This document shows, one piece after another, positions 1 to 6,500 of a DNA stretch of 12,838 nucleotides (positions are counted from its first letter, which is position 1; the number at the start of each line of letters is the position of its first letter). Under the pieces are notes generated by a model, which was given only the letters and a program-made list of their open reading frames with translations, did no database searches and had not been told where the DNA came from. The stretch covers positions 1-12,838 of the forward strand of contig JAEWCJ010000243.1 in assembly GCA_023390695.1 (NCBI GenBank), given 5' to 3'. A program made the translations under genes and the position numbers. The DNA is from Pseudomonadota bacterium (GTDB lineage: Bacteria > Pseudomonadota > Alphaproteobacteria > Rhizobiales > Xanthobacteraceae).

Positions 1-731
1 CGAGCGGGCAGGCCCGCCTCGATCGTGGTCGGGACGTCCGGGGCGCTGGCGACGCGCTTGTCGGTTCCGATCACGATCGGCTTGAGCTTGCCGGCCTGCA
101 CCTGCGGCAGCAGCACCGGCAGATCGAGGAACACCATCTGCACCTGCTGGCCGAGCAGATCGTTCACCGCCGGCGCGGCGCCGCGATAGGGCACATGCAC
201 GATGTCGATCTTGGCGAGGAGCTTGAACAATTCTCCGGCCAGATGCGGTAGGCTGCCGGGTCCCGAAGAGGCGAAGTTCAGTTTGCCGGGCTGGGCTTTC
301 GCAAGCGCGATCAGCTCTTTCATGTTATTCGCGGGAACGCTGGTCGCGACCACCAGCATTTCCGGCACCTTCGCCACCAGCGTCACCGGTGCCAGGTCTT
401 TCAGCGGATCATACGCGATGTCCTGCATGCTGGGGCTGATGGCGAGCGCGCCGGCGCTGGTGATGGCGATCGTGTAGCCATCCGGCTCCGCCTTTGCGAC
501 GGTATCGGTGCCGAGCACGCCGCCCTGTCCGCCGCGATTGTCGATCAGCACCGGCTGCTTGAGGATGTCCGACATTTTCTGGCCGACGGCGCGCGCAATG
601 ATGTCGTTCGGGCCGCCCGCCGGGAAGGGAACGACCAGCCGGATCGGCTTGCTTGGAAAATCCTGCGCACCGGCCAAAGCCGGCGCCAACAATGCGCTCA
701 GCCCGACGAGAACGATTTTAAAAATTTTCAC
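1..731 (-). CDS. Bug-family (TctC-like) tripartite tricarboxylate transporter substrate-binding protein, C-terminus cut by window edge
   Basis: This is a periplasmic solute-binding receptor of the Bug/TctC family, which captures carboxylates or other small organic anions, usually for a TctAB membrane pair. About 243 codons are visible; the family runs to roughly 320 residues, so the C-terminal quarter lies off the left edge. Translation begins MKIFKIVLVGLSALLAPALA, a Sec signal peptide with a likely cut after Ala22. The family hallmark follows: YPSKPIR-like FPSKPIRLVVPFPAGGPND (residues 25-43), then DNRGGQGGVLGTD, PDGYT and an HVPYRGAAPAVNDLLGQQV stretch. I chose the GTG start at 731 because GGAGGGG (738-744) sits about 8 nt upstream and the signal peptide starts there. 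It lies 170 bp downstream of the LysR gene on the same strand. No TctA or TctB gene is visible, so it may be one of the many orphan Bug receptors. Family is confident; ligand unknown. Confidence 0.9.
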   Translation of the reverse strand, partial: MKIFKIVLVGLSALLAPALAGAQDFPSKPIRLVVPFPAGGPNDIIARAVGQKMSDILKQPVLIDNRGGQGGVLGTDTVAKAEPDGYTIAITSAGALAISPSMQDIAYDPLKDLAPVTLVAKVPEMLVVATSVPANNMKELIALAKAQPGKLNFASSGPGSLPHLAGELFKLLAKIDIVHVPYRGAAPAVNDLLGQQVQMVFLDLPVLLPQVQAGKLKPIVIGTDKRVASAPDVPTTIEAGLPA

Positions 732-770
732 GGCAATCCCCTCCAAGGTTTTATTATGTGAATGCCGCCG

Positions 771-800
771 TGCGTTTCGACGCATGCCGTCGAACGCGCA
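771..800 (-). promoter_or_regulatory. Inverted repeat in the leader of the Bug receptor gene
   Basis: TTCGACG (776-782) and CGTCGAA (788-794) form a 7-bp perfect inverted repeat around CATGC. Outer arms TGCG/CGCA extend it to 771-800 with a small internal loop. It lies 40-70 nt upstream of the GTG start of the binding-protein gene and downstream of the LysR stop. No T-run follows on the minus strand, so it is not an obvious rho-independent terminator. It could be an operator or an mRNA leader hairpin. I could not fit it to a T-N11-A LysR box. Confidence 0.4.
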
Positions 801-840
801 TTGGCGGCTGGTGTTTCAGGGCGAGATTAATTCATGGCGG

Positions 841-854
841 ACTTCATTTGAAGT
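841..854. promoter_or_regulatory. Short palindrome ACTTCA-TT-TGAAGT
   Basis: ACTTCA and TGAAGT are perfect inverted arms spaced by two bases, in the 170-bp gap between the LysR and Bug genes and about 110 bp upstream of the Bug start. The position suits a regulator operator for the receptor gene. It is short enough to be chance, and no regulator can be assigned from sequence alone. Confidence 0.3.
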
Positions 855-901
855 TCGCGAGCGATACTTTCTCGGCATGGCGGTTGCGGCCTTGCGGCGG
901 C

Positions 902-1834
902 TCAACAGAGTTGCGCGCCGGCCCATTGCTTGTTGCGCACCAGCGTGCGGCACACGTCCTGCAGCATATCGCGTGCGTACTGAACGGCTTTGGGAAGCTG
1001 CTGCTCGCGGGGCGTGACGATGGTGACTTGCGTGGACAGTGCCGGACGCACGATGGGATAGGCGGTCAGCCGCTTGCGCGCCAGTTCGTCCTGCACCGCC
1101 GCATAGGTCAGGATCGTGTAACCGAGACCCTGCTCGACCATCGCCTTCGCAAAGGAAACGCTGTCGACTTCGGTCTTGATGCGCAGCCGGATGCCGTGTT
1201 CGAGTGCGGCCTGTTCGACCAGCCGCCGGTTATTATGCGCTAGGCTGGGAAGAATCAGCGGCAATTCCGCCAGATCGCGAATGCGGAACGTCGTGTGCGG
1301 CTTTCGGCCGTGTCCGTGATGCGGCGGCCCGACGACCTGCATGCGCTCGGTCAGGATCGGGCTGATTTCCAATGCTTCGAGGTGCGGTGGATTGTGCAGG
1401 ATGGCGATATCGATGCGCTTTTCCAGCAGCCATTCCTGCAGCGAGCTGGTCACGCCCTCGCGCATATGCAGCGCTGTTTTCGGCCAGGCCTTCTGAAAGC
1501 GCTCGACGAATGGCGGGATCAGAAGCCGCCCGGCCGCAGGCGGCACGCCAAGAATGACGCTCCCTCCGCCAAGGGAACGGTCCTCGCGGATCTCCGCGCG
1601 GGTCTGGTGCACAAGCTGCACGATCGCCTCCGCGCGTTCGAGCAGCAGCGATCCGGCCGTACTCAGGCGGACGCCGCGGCCGTGGCGTGCGAACAGCGAG
1701 ACGCCCAATTCGCGTTCCAGCTTGCTGATCTGGCGGCTCAATGCCGGCTGCGCCAGCCGCAGCTCTTCCGCCGCGCGGCTGACGCTGCCGGCGCGCGCGA
1801 CCCGCATGAAGTTCCGCAGCTCTTTCAGTTCCAT
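902..1834 (-). CDS. LysR-type transcriptional regulator
   Basis: This 310-residue DNA-binding regulator has the normal LysR-family length. Residues 1-60 form the winged helix-turn-helix, recognisable in SVSRAAEELRLAQPALSRQI and the following KLERELGVSLFARHGRGVRL. Residues of about 90-295 are the periplasmic-binding-protein-like effector domain (GVPPAAGRLLIPPFVERF, the VEQGLGYTIL segment). The ATG at 1834 gives the canonical MELKELRNF opening; the ribosome site before it is weak (GGGCA). The Bug receptor gene lies 170 bp downstream on the same strand. LysR genes often control the neighbouring transport or catabolic gene, so it may control the receptor, though the two are not divergent here. 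By family, its inducer would be a small organic acid or aromatic; this is not visible in the sequence. Confidence 0.93.
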   Translation of the reverse strand: MELKELRNFMRVARAGSVSRAAEELRLAQPALSRQISKLERELGVSLFARHGRGVRLSTAGSLLLERAEAIVQLVHQTRAEIREDRSLGGGSVILGVPPAAGRLLIPPFVERFQKAWPKTALHMREGVTSSLQEWLLEKRIDIAILHNPPHLEALEISPILTERMQVVGPPHHGHGRKPHTTFRIRDLAELPLILPSLAHNNRRLVEQAALEHGIRLRIKTEVDSVSFAKAMVEQGLGYTILTYAAVQDELARKRLTAYPIVRPALSTQVTIVTPREQQLPKAVQYARDMLQDVCRTLVRNKQWAGAQLC

Positions 1835-1863
1835 GATTGCCCGGATTCGACCTATGCCGTACG

Positions 1864-1896
1864 AGCATACCTTAGGCCATTCCGGCTGTCTGTCAA
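1864..1896 (-). promoter_or_regulatory. Candidate sigma-70 type promoter for the LysR gene
   Basis: On the minus strand a perfect TTGACA (1891-1896) is followed after 16 bp by TAAGGT (1869-1874), with TATGCT directly after it (1864-1869). The -35 is consensus and the -10 is poor. The element lies 30-60 nt upstream of the LysR ATG and after the stop of the 64-residue gene, which is the expected place for a regulator promoter. Weak evidence on the -10 keeps the confidence moderate. Confidence 0.45.
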
Positions 1897-1918
1897 AAAT
1901 CCGGGCCGATCGTAGCCG

Positions 1919-2113
1919 TTACTGCGGCGTCTGTTTGGTTTTGCGTTGAGCGGCCTTTCTGGCCGCCTTCTCCGCCTCGCGCGGATTGCTGAAGGATTGC
2001 CCGTCGAGCCCGGCGAATTCGCTGCTCGCGGCGAAGAAGCGGAAACGGCTGCCGTCGCGGATGACAAGGCCGGCCGGACCCGAACTGACTTCGATGATAT
2101 AGGTATCGGACAT
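1919..2113 (-). CDS. Small conserved-looking protein of unknown function (64 aa)
   Basis: This 64-residue soluble protein starts MSDTYIIEVSSGPAGLVIRD and ends in a very basic tail (KAARKAAQRKTKQTPQ). The first 35 residues look like beta strands, with the pattern YIIEV..GPAGLVIRDGSRFRFFA. Residues 36-50 (EFAGLDGQSFSNPREAE) resemble a short loop leading into a helix. There is no signal peptide or membrane segment. The ATG at 2113 has a strong ribosome site, AGAGGAG, about 5 nt upstream, which makes this a convincing real gene despite its size. It is followed by the LysR gene after 84 bp. I do not recognise a function; the basic tail could bind nucleic acid, but that is speculation. Confidence 0.7.
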   Translation of the reverse strand: MSDTYIIEVSSGPAGLVIRDGSRFRFFAASSEFAGLDGQSFSNPREAEKAARKAAQRKTKQTPQ

Positions 2114-2128
2114 CGCAACTCCTCTGCC

Positions 2129-2169
2129 TATCCGCGGCTCATATCCGCGATTGGCATGTCAGCGACATG
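2129..2169. promoter_or_regulatory. Direct repeats and palindrome upstream of the 64-aa gene
   Basis: TATCCGCG occurs twice, at 2129-2136 and 2142-2149, with a 13-bp period. Next to it is the palindrome CATGTC-AGC-GACATG at 2155-2169. Both lie 16-56 bp upstream of the ATG at 2113, where operators or promoter elements belong. No -35/-10 pair could be assigned with confidence. Confidence 0.3.
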
Positions 2170-2238
2170 ACGATTCCGCGAACGGAAAAAGTAAATACTG
2201 TGGCGGCTGCTTTTGCTGCAGCGCACTCTCTTCCGGCG

Positions 2239-2282
2239 GATGTCGTTGTGAGAGAATCAGCAGACATCGTCACAACGATGTC
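2239..2282. repeat. Overlapping inverted repeats with alternative pairings
   Basis: GACATCGT-CACA-ACGATGTC (2263-2282) is a perfect 8-bp stem with a 4-nt loop. The upstream TCGTTGTGA (2243-2251) is also perfectly complementary to TCACAACGA (2270-2278), a 9-bp stem that would exclude the first one. GATGTC (2239-2244) can pair with GACATC (2263-2268) as well. The cluster lies in the 242-bp gap (2114-2355) between the 168-residue membrane protein gene and the 64-residue gene. No clear U-tract follows on either strand. It may be an inefficient terminator, an attenuator-like switch or an operator. I found no other gene in this gap. Confidence 0.4.
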
Positions 2283-2355
2283 ACATCATCGCAAGGCTGC
2301 AAGCATTGTTTCGCGCCACCCTCTGCTACCTTAAACGGCAATGACTGCACGCGAC

Positions 2356-2862
2356 CTAAGGGAATACCTGATAGCGGATTGACGGCGGCGTGCTTCTTGT
2401 CCGCATCACCGTTGCGCTGCCGTTAGCCGGCATACGCTCGCTCATGATCGCGGGATGATTGGCGGGCGGAGGATTGTCGAAGGTGTATGTGCTGGTCGTG
2501 CCGAGCAGCGAGAAGAACAGCGCCAAGGCCCACATCGCGATCGAGATCAGTGCCGTCCACATCGCGAAAGTAAGATAGGTGTCACGCAGAACGGTGGAGC
2601 TTGCCCATTGCGCATAGGCTTCCGGCGGGCGGAATTCCTTGTCGATATAGAGCCACATCTCGGTCTTGCGATAATCCTTGGTCAGCGCCTCGCGCGATTT
2701 CAGGATCAGGACGAAGGTCATGACGGTGGTGAGGAAACCGCCAGCCTGAAAGGCGAGGCGCGGATTGAACGACATGCCGATCATCACGCAGAATATCGCC
2801 AGCGAGGCGAACCCGCAGGCACGCAGAACGGTTTCATACGCCACTTGCCGCATGTGCTCCAT
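2356..2862 (-). CDS. Uncharacterised membrane protein (168 aa), paralogue of the 124-aa protein encoded upstream
   Basis: This small inner-membrane protein has about three hydrophobic segments: residues 14-31, 38-54 and 98-120. A charged middle loop (residues 55-95) carries TEMW and PPEAY, and a hydrophilic, proline-rich tail follows residue 121. No catalytic motif is visible. It aligns without gaps to the 124-residue protein from the SFNP motif (31-34) to the SIAM motif (107-110) at a constant offset of four residues, so the two genes are paralogues. The tail of about 48 residues is absent from the shorter copy. The ATG at 2862 has GAGGTG 5 nt upstream; a second Met at residue 4 is a weaker alternative. 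It lies 74 bp downstream of the 124-residue gene, likely in one transcript from the stress-type promoter at 3419-3443. Function unknown. Confidence 0.75.
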   Translation of the reverse strand: MEHMRQVAYETVLRACGFASLAIFCVMIGMSFNPRLAFQAGGFLTTVMTFVLILKSREALTKDYRKTEMWLYIDKEFRPPEAYAQWASSTVLRDTYLTFAMWTALISIAMWALALFFSLLGTTSTYTFDNPPPANHPAIMSERMPANGSATVMRTRSTPPSIRYQVFP

Positions 2863-2936
2863 GCCTGCACCTCATGCTGACGCCGGATGCTAGCTGGCCA
2901 TGCGAGCGGCGAAATAGCGCACCGCCGGCCGCCCTT

Positions 2937-3311
2937 TCAATTCAGCGTGATAAGAAGGGCGGCCACGAACATCGCGATCGAGACGGCGGAGGCTCCCTTG
3001 GCAAAGCGCAGCAAAAGATTCTCGAGCTGATCCTGGGCGCGCCGGATGCCGAAGGCGTCATGCGGCAATTCGTTCGGCTCCATGAATTGCCAGACGTCGG
3101 TCTGGCAAATGCCCTCCTTCTGCAGCTTCGACAGCTGATGGATCAAGCGCAGCGAAAAGATCAGGGCGATGCCGCCGCCGATATTCAGGGCCAAAGCCGG
3201 ATTGAAACTGAAGGCAAACATCAGCGTCACGCCGGCGATCACCACAAAGGCCGCATCCGAGACGATCGCGGAAAACGCGCATTGAGAAAACCGGTCGGAA
3301 AATCGGTTCAC
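2937..3311 (-). CDS. Uncharacterised membrane protein (124 aa), first gene after a candidate EcfG promoter
   Basis: This protein has three predicted membrane segments (residues 13-34, 40-57 and 103-123) and a charged central loop containing TDVW and LPHDAF. I placed the start at the GTG at 3311 because GAGGAG lies 7 nt upstream and the resulting N-terminus, MNRFSDRFSQ, matches its paralogue in length. The longer in-frame reading from 3413 adds 34 polar, arginine-rich residues with no ribosome site and would begin at or before the predicted transcript start. By eye, 24 of 85 ungapped positions are identical to the 168-residue protein, including SFNP, GG, W, F-A and SIAM. It is the first gene downstream of a GGAAC-N16-CGTT element, suggesting induction in the general stress response. 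Function unknown; envelope stress adaptation is only an inference from promoter and topology. Confidence 0.75.
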   Translation of the reverse strand: MNRFSDRFSQCAFSAIVSDAAFVVIAGVTLMFAFSFNPALALNIGGGIALIFSLRLIHQLSKLQKEGICQTDVWQFMEPNELPHDAFGIRRAQDQLENLLLRFAKGASAVSIAMFVAALLITLN

Positions 3312-3418
3312 GGGTTGTCTCCTCTTCGGGACCCGCCCCCTCGGCAAGCTTTCCATCCCGACACGAGAAAGCAAATGTCGTGCCGGAATATTTGCCGTCG
3401 CGCAGATGCCCACCTCGA

Positions 3419-3443
3419 AACGCCGCCGGACGTGGCAGGTTCC
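3419..3443 (-). promoter_or_regulatory. Candidate EcfG (general stress response) promoter, GGAAC-N16-CGTT
   Basis: On the minus strand GGAAC (3439-3443) is followed after exactly 16 bp by CGTT (3419-3422), continuing TC. This matches the established alphaproteobacterial EcfG consensus (GGAAC, 16-17 bp spacer, CGTT). Transcription would start near 3410, leaving a leader of about 100 nt before the GTG at 3311. By-eye scanning found no other pair with this spacing in the window. Confidence 0.65.
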
Positions 3444-3457
3444 AGTGGCAGGTTCCA
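3432..3457. repeat. Perfect 13-bp tandem duplication over the stress-promoter -35 box
   Basis: The unit GTGGCAGGTTCCA occurs twice back to back at 3432-3444 and 3445-3457. Each copy contains GTTCC, the minus-strand GGAAC -35 element. Only the copy at 3432-3444 has a CGTT at the right spacing. The exact identity suggests a recent slippage duplication. Confidence 0.85.
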
Positions 3458-3505
3458 GGACAACTGACGACGGAATAGGTGGCGGCTTCCGCGACCGCTT
3501 CTAGT

Positions 3506-3832
3506 CTAGAGGCCGACCTGCAGGAAATTTCCGATCGCCGGCAGGGTCAGGATGGCGGTGCCGGCCAGCCAGATCCAGAGCGAGATCACCGTGGAATCCT
3601 CCTTGGCGCCGACATAGCGCTCGTACAGGGCGGCGGGGATGCCGGCGAGGATCACAGTGCCGGTCGAGAGCATCAGCGAGGCGAAATAGGCGATGGCCGC
3701 CGTGCTCTCGAAGAGCGGCGCGGACATCAGATAGGCCGAGATCTGGAAGACGAAAAAGAAGAGGGGATTGAAAATCCCGTTGATCATTCCGAAGAAGGCG
3801 ATGCCGATATAATAGAAGCTGCGCTCGTTCAT
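3506..3832 (-). CDS. Uncharacterised small membrane protein (108 aa), translationally coupled to the YggT-like gene
   Basis: This 108-residue hydrophobic protein starts MNERSFYYIGIAFFGMINGI. Membrane segments are likely at residues 6-30, 43-68 and 82-103, with a short charged loop (residues 70-79, YERYVGAKED). No signal peptidase site or catalytic motif is visible. Its ATG at 3830-3832 overlaps the TGA of the upstream YggT-like gene (3829-3831) as ATGA, the classic arrangement for coupled translation of two partner proteins. A much longer in-frame reading extends back to 4654, but that part lies over the symporter gene and is rejected. Downstream, the stop at 3506 is followed by 194 bp holding the stress promoter of the next gene. 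Function unknown; partnership with the YggT-like protein is inferred from the coupling. Confidence 0.75.
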   Translation of the reverse strand: MNERSFYYIGIAFFGMINGIFNPLFFFVFQISAYLMSAPLFESTAAIAYFASLMLSTGTVILAGIPAALYERYVGAKEDSTVISLWIWLAGTAILTLPAIGNFLQVGL

Positions 3833-4140
3833 GACCCGGACACCCGCAGAATGCCGAGCGAGAAGAAGACGACCAGCAGCGCAAGCCGCAGCCAGAACAT
3901 CCACACGAAGCCGAACAGCCACAGCACGACCGGTGCCGTCGCTTTCGGCGTGATCGGCGCGATCAGCTTCAGGGCGGGATCGGTGATCGCGCAGAAGCCG
4001 CGCCAGATGTAGTTCTTGGAATCGGGTTCGACGAACAGGCCGAGCAATGCCCGCCCCAGCATCGTGTACATCACGACGGCCAGGATGAAGTTCGGAATGT
4101 TGAAGTACCAGAGACTCCAGAAGGAAACGGTATTCCCCAC
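3829..4140 (-). CDS. YggT-like small integral membrane protein (103 aa)
   Basis: This 103-residue protein has two to three membrane segments (residues 14-36 and 68-97). Its middle resembles the YggT family: GRALLGLFVEP, then an NYIWRGFCAITDPALKLIAP stretch, corresponding to the 'NP...l..ltdPll..irriiP' pattern of that family. YggT proteins are small inner-membrane proteins linked to osmotic or potassium tolerance in E. coli. The GTG at 4140 has AGGAG 7 nt upstream. The gene begins only 57 bp after the symporter terminator, so it has a promoter squeezed into that gap or depends on read-through; I could not identify a -35/-10 pair. It overlaps the next gene by 4 bp. The family call is by motif shape, and another small membrane family is possible. 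Confidence 0.65.
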   Translation of the reverse strand: MGNTVSFWSLWYFNIPNFILAVVMYTMLGRALLGLFVEPDSKNYIWRGFCAITDPALKLIAPITPKATAPVVLWLFGFVWMFWLRLALLVVFFSLGILRVSGS

Positions 4141-4197
4141 GCGCGCGCTCCTGCGGTTGCCGAGAAATTCTTAGCGGAAAGTTCTGCGATGGTCCCG

Positions 4198-4228
4198 AAA
4201 AAAAGAGCGGGGCCCGAAGGCCCCGCTC
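4198..4228 (-). terminator. Rho-independent terminator of the symporter operon
   Basis: Read on the minus strand, GAGCGGGGCC (10 bp) pairs perfectly with GGCCCCGCTC around a TTCG tetraloop (4205-4228), followed by seven Ts (4198-4204). It begins 20 bp after the symporter stop codon. A perfect GC-rich stem, stable tetraloop and U-tract make this a strong intrinsic terminator. Confidence 0.95.
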
Positions 4229-4248
4229 GATCGCAACTGCGGAGAAGA

Positions 4249-6219
4249 TTAGTCCTTCTCTTGCAGAACCGTGCGGCCGCGCGGCTTGCGGATCTCGTCC
4301 ACGAAAGCCTGCATTTCCTTCGACGGCTCCTGGCCCATCAGACTCACAACATAGATCAGCAGGAAGCCGACCGGCATACCGATCAGACCCGCCGCGATGT
4401 TGTTGATGCCGAACCAGCCGACCTTGCTGGCCATCGGGTGACTTGCCGCGACCCATGTATCCATCGCATTCGGAGCCGCCATCGCTTTGGCCAGATCGAC
4501 CAGCGGGGCGCCCGATGGACTGGGCAGGGCGGACATTCCGAAATACGCCCCGCCATAGCCCGGGAAGTAACGGGTGCAGACCAGGTAGAAGATGGCGATG
4601 CCGAAGCCGCCGATGATGCCGGCGATCGCGCCGTTCGTCGTCGCCCGTTTCCACCAGACGCCCATCACCAGCGCCGGGAAGTTGCCCGCCATTGCCAGCG
4701 AGAACGCCCAGCCCACCATGGCCAGAATGTCCGCCGGCCGGGTTGCTGCCGTTGCGGCCGCCGCAATCGCGACGATCAGCAACAGGACACGGGCGACCGT
4801 CAGCCGGCGCACCGTCGGCGCGTTCGGATCGATCATCTTGTAGTAGATGTCGTGCGAGAGCGCGTTGGCGATGGCGAGCAGCAGGCCGTCTGCGGTCGAG
4901 AGCGCGGCGGCGAGACCGCCGGCGGCGACCAGACCCGAGATCACATACGGGAGGCCCGCGATTTCCGGGGTGGAAAGCACGATCACGTCCGTGTTGATCA
5001 CGAAGTCCTGCAGGCGAACCACGCCGGGATGGCCGGCAATGGCCTTACAGGCGGCGATGACCGTATCCAGGCTGGCGGCGTTCTTGCCGCAGATCTGGAT
5101 CAGGCCGAGTTCGCCCCAACTGAACATCCAGGGACGGATGTCGGTAACGCCTCTGCCGATGATGTTGGTATACACCTCGAGCTTGGAGAATGCGGCATAG
5201 GCCGGTGCCGAGAAGTACAGGAGGAAGATGAAGAACAGCGACCACGCCACCGACTGACGGGCTTCACGCACCGACGGGGTGGTGAAGTAACGCATCAGGA
5301 TGTGCGGGAGCGAGGCAGTGCCCACCATCATGCAGAAGATGATCGCGAAGAAGTTGAGCGGGGTATAGTTGAGCCACGGCTGGATATGCGGCTTGAGATT
5401 GGCCGCAGTCGCCAGGCCGTCCTTCAGCAGTTGTCCTTCGCGGGCGGTGATATCCGCAATCGCCTGTCCGTAGGTCAGTTGCGGAATCGGAATTCCGTAC
5501 TTTTGCGTGGACAGGATGATGATCGGGGTCAGATAGGCCACGATCAGCACGATGTACTGGGCGATCTGCGTCCAGGTCACGGCGCGCATGCCGCCCAGCA
5601 TTGAGCAGAGCAGGATGCCGGCCAGTCCCACGAACACCGCGATCTCGAACGACATGCCCAGGAAGCGCGAGGCGATGATGCCGGTGCCGAAGATCTGCGC
5701 CGTCACGTAAGTGAAGGAGCAGCAGAACAGCACGATCACCGCCAGGAAGCGGGCGAAGTTGCCGCCGAAGCGGAACGACATGAAGTCGGGCACCGTATAG
5801 GCGCCGAACTTGCGCAGATACGGACCGACCAGCACCGACACCAGCACGTAGCCGCCAGTCCAGCCGAGCACCCAGGCCAGGCCGTCATAGCCCAGCAGGA
5901 ACAATGTGCCGGCCATACCGACGAACGACGCCGCCGACATCCAGTCGGCACCGGTCGCCATGCCGTTATAGAGTGCCGGAACGCGCCGTCCTGCGACGTA
6001 ATATTCCGACACCTGTGCCGTGCGCGAAAGCACGCCGATGATGGCGTACACCGCGATGGTGAAGAACACGAACAGATAGCCGAGCACCTTGTTCGGCACT
6101 CCGATCTGTTCGAGGATCGCGAGGAAAACCACGAAGGCAAGGAAGCCGCCGGCATAGAAGCCGTAGATCTTGCCGAGATTGTTGATGAAATCGCCGCCGC
6201 CTGAAGTTTGGGTCGCCAT
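4249..6219 (-). CDS. Sodium:solute symporter large subunit, VC_2705 subfamily (probable cation/acetate-type symporter)
   Basis: This 656-residue inner-membrane transporter of the solute:sodium symporter family has about 13 hydrophobic segments. It uses the sodium gradient to import a small solute; the VC_2705 branch is related to acetate permease ActP, so a short-chain carboxylate is most likely. Family landmarks include SEYYVAGRRVPALYNGMATG and the DWMSAASFVGMAGTLFLLGY run (residues about 70-110), FGAYTVPDFMSFRFGG (138-153), GGMRAVTWTQIAQYI (210-224) and, near residues 430-450, SGLVAAGGLAAALSTADGLL. Two extramembrane insertions (about 245-285 and 355-405) make it longer than ActP. The ATG at 6219 has GGGAGGAA 6 nt upstream and follows the DUF4212 stop by 14 bp, so the two subunits are one operon, closed by the terminator at 4198-4228. 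The substrate is not proven by sequence. Confidence 0.92.
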   Translation of the reverse strand: MATQTSGGGDFINNLGKIYGFYAGGFLAFVVFLAILEQIGVPNKVLGYLFVFFTIAVYAIIGVLSRTAQVSEYYVAGRRVPALYNGMATGADWMSAASFVGMAGTLFLLGYDGLAWVLGWTGGYVLVSVLVGPYLRKFGAYTVPDFMSFRFGGNFARFLAVIVLFCCSFTYVTAQIFGTGIIASRFLGMSFEIAVFVGLAGILLCSMLGGMRAVTWTQIAQYIVLIVAYLTPIIILSTQKYGIPIPQLTYGQAIADITAREGQLLKDGLATAANLKPHIQPWLNYTPLNFFAIIFCMMVGTASLPHILMRYFTTPSVREARQSVAWSLFFIFLLYFSAPAYAAFSKLEVYTNIIGRGVTDIRPWMFSWGELGLIQICGKNAASLDTVIAACKAIAGHPGVVRLQDFVINTDVIVLSTPEIAGLPYVISGLVAAGGLAAALSTADGLLLAIANALSHDIYYKMIDPNAPTVRRLTVARVLLLIVAIAAAATAATRPADILAMVGWAFSLAMAGNFPALVMGVWWKRATTNGAIAGIIGGFGIAIFYLVCTRYFPGYGGAYFGMSALPSPSGAPLVDLAKAMAAPNAMDTWVAASHPMASKVGWFGINNIAAGLIGMPVGFLLIYVVSLMGQEPSKEMQAFVDEIRKPRGRTVLQEKD

Positions 6220-6233
6220 GTGTCGTTCCTCCC

Positions 6234-6500
6234 TCAGTCGTCTTCAGCGACGCCGAATTCACGGTCGATCTTGTCCTGCTGTTTCGCAAACATGAAAAGC
6301 TGGATGACGAACGCGATCAGCGAGCCCTGCGCGGCCATGTAGAAGCCGAGCGGAAAGCCGAGGATGACGATTTTGTTCAAGGCTGGTGCAAACATGTGCA
6401 CCACATATCCGAAGAAGAACCAGATCCCGAGATGCGTCCACATCAGGTTGGTTGTCTTCCTCCAATGTGCCTGGTCATTGGCAGATGTTTCGTGAGCCAT
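6234..6500 (-). CDS. DUF4212 small subunit of the sodium:solute symporter
   Basis: This 88-residue protein has two membrane helices (residues 22-41 and 46-71) and an acidic tail ending EFGVAEDD. The N-terminal stretch HWRKTTNLMWTHLGIWFFFG is typical of the DUF4212 family, the small partner that accompanies VC_2705-type symporters. Its exact role is unsettled; it is thought to be an accessory subunit, as DUF485 proteins are for ActP. The ATG at 6500 has GGGAGGG about 10 nt upstream. The stop lies 14 bp before the large-subunit start, so the two should be made together. The gene is first in its operon and is divergent from the 205-residue gene across a 305-bp region (6501-6805) that must hold promoters for both. 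Confidence 0.92.
   Translation of the reverse strand: MAHETSANDQAHWRKTTNLMWTHLGIWFFFGYVVHMFAPALNKIVILGFPLGFYMAAQGSLIAFVIQLFMFAKQQDKIDREFGVAEDD

Noticed and set aside
2174..2187. TTCCG-CGAA-CGGAA hairpin with an adjacent A-run as a terminator
   Set aside because: The run is A on the plus strand after the stem, and on the minus strand the Ts come before it, so neither strand has a U-tract after the stem.
3312..3413. 34-residue N-terminal extension of the 124-aa membrane protein
   Set aside because: No ribosome site, polar arginine-rich sequence absent from the paralogue, and it would begin at the predicted transcript start; the GTG at 3311 has a good GAGGAG.
3833..4654. N-terminal extension that would make the 108-aa protein 382 residues
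   Set aside because: It overlaps the symporter, its terminator and the YggT-like gene in another frame; the ATG at 3832 with the ATGA overlap explains the real gene.
4189..5604. A 471-codon open frame on the plus strand opposite the symporter gene
   Set aside because: Low-complexity, Arg/Asp/His-rich translation without any recognisable motif, lying wholly antisense to a clear symporter and over its terminator; typical high-GC shadow frame.
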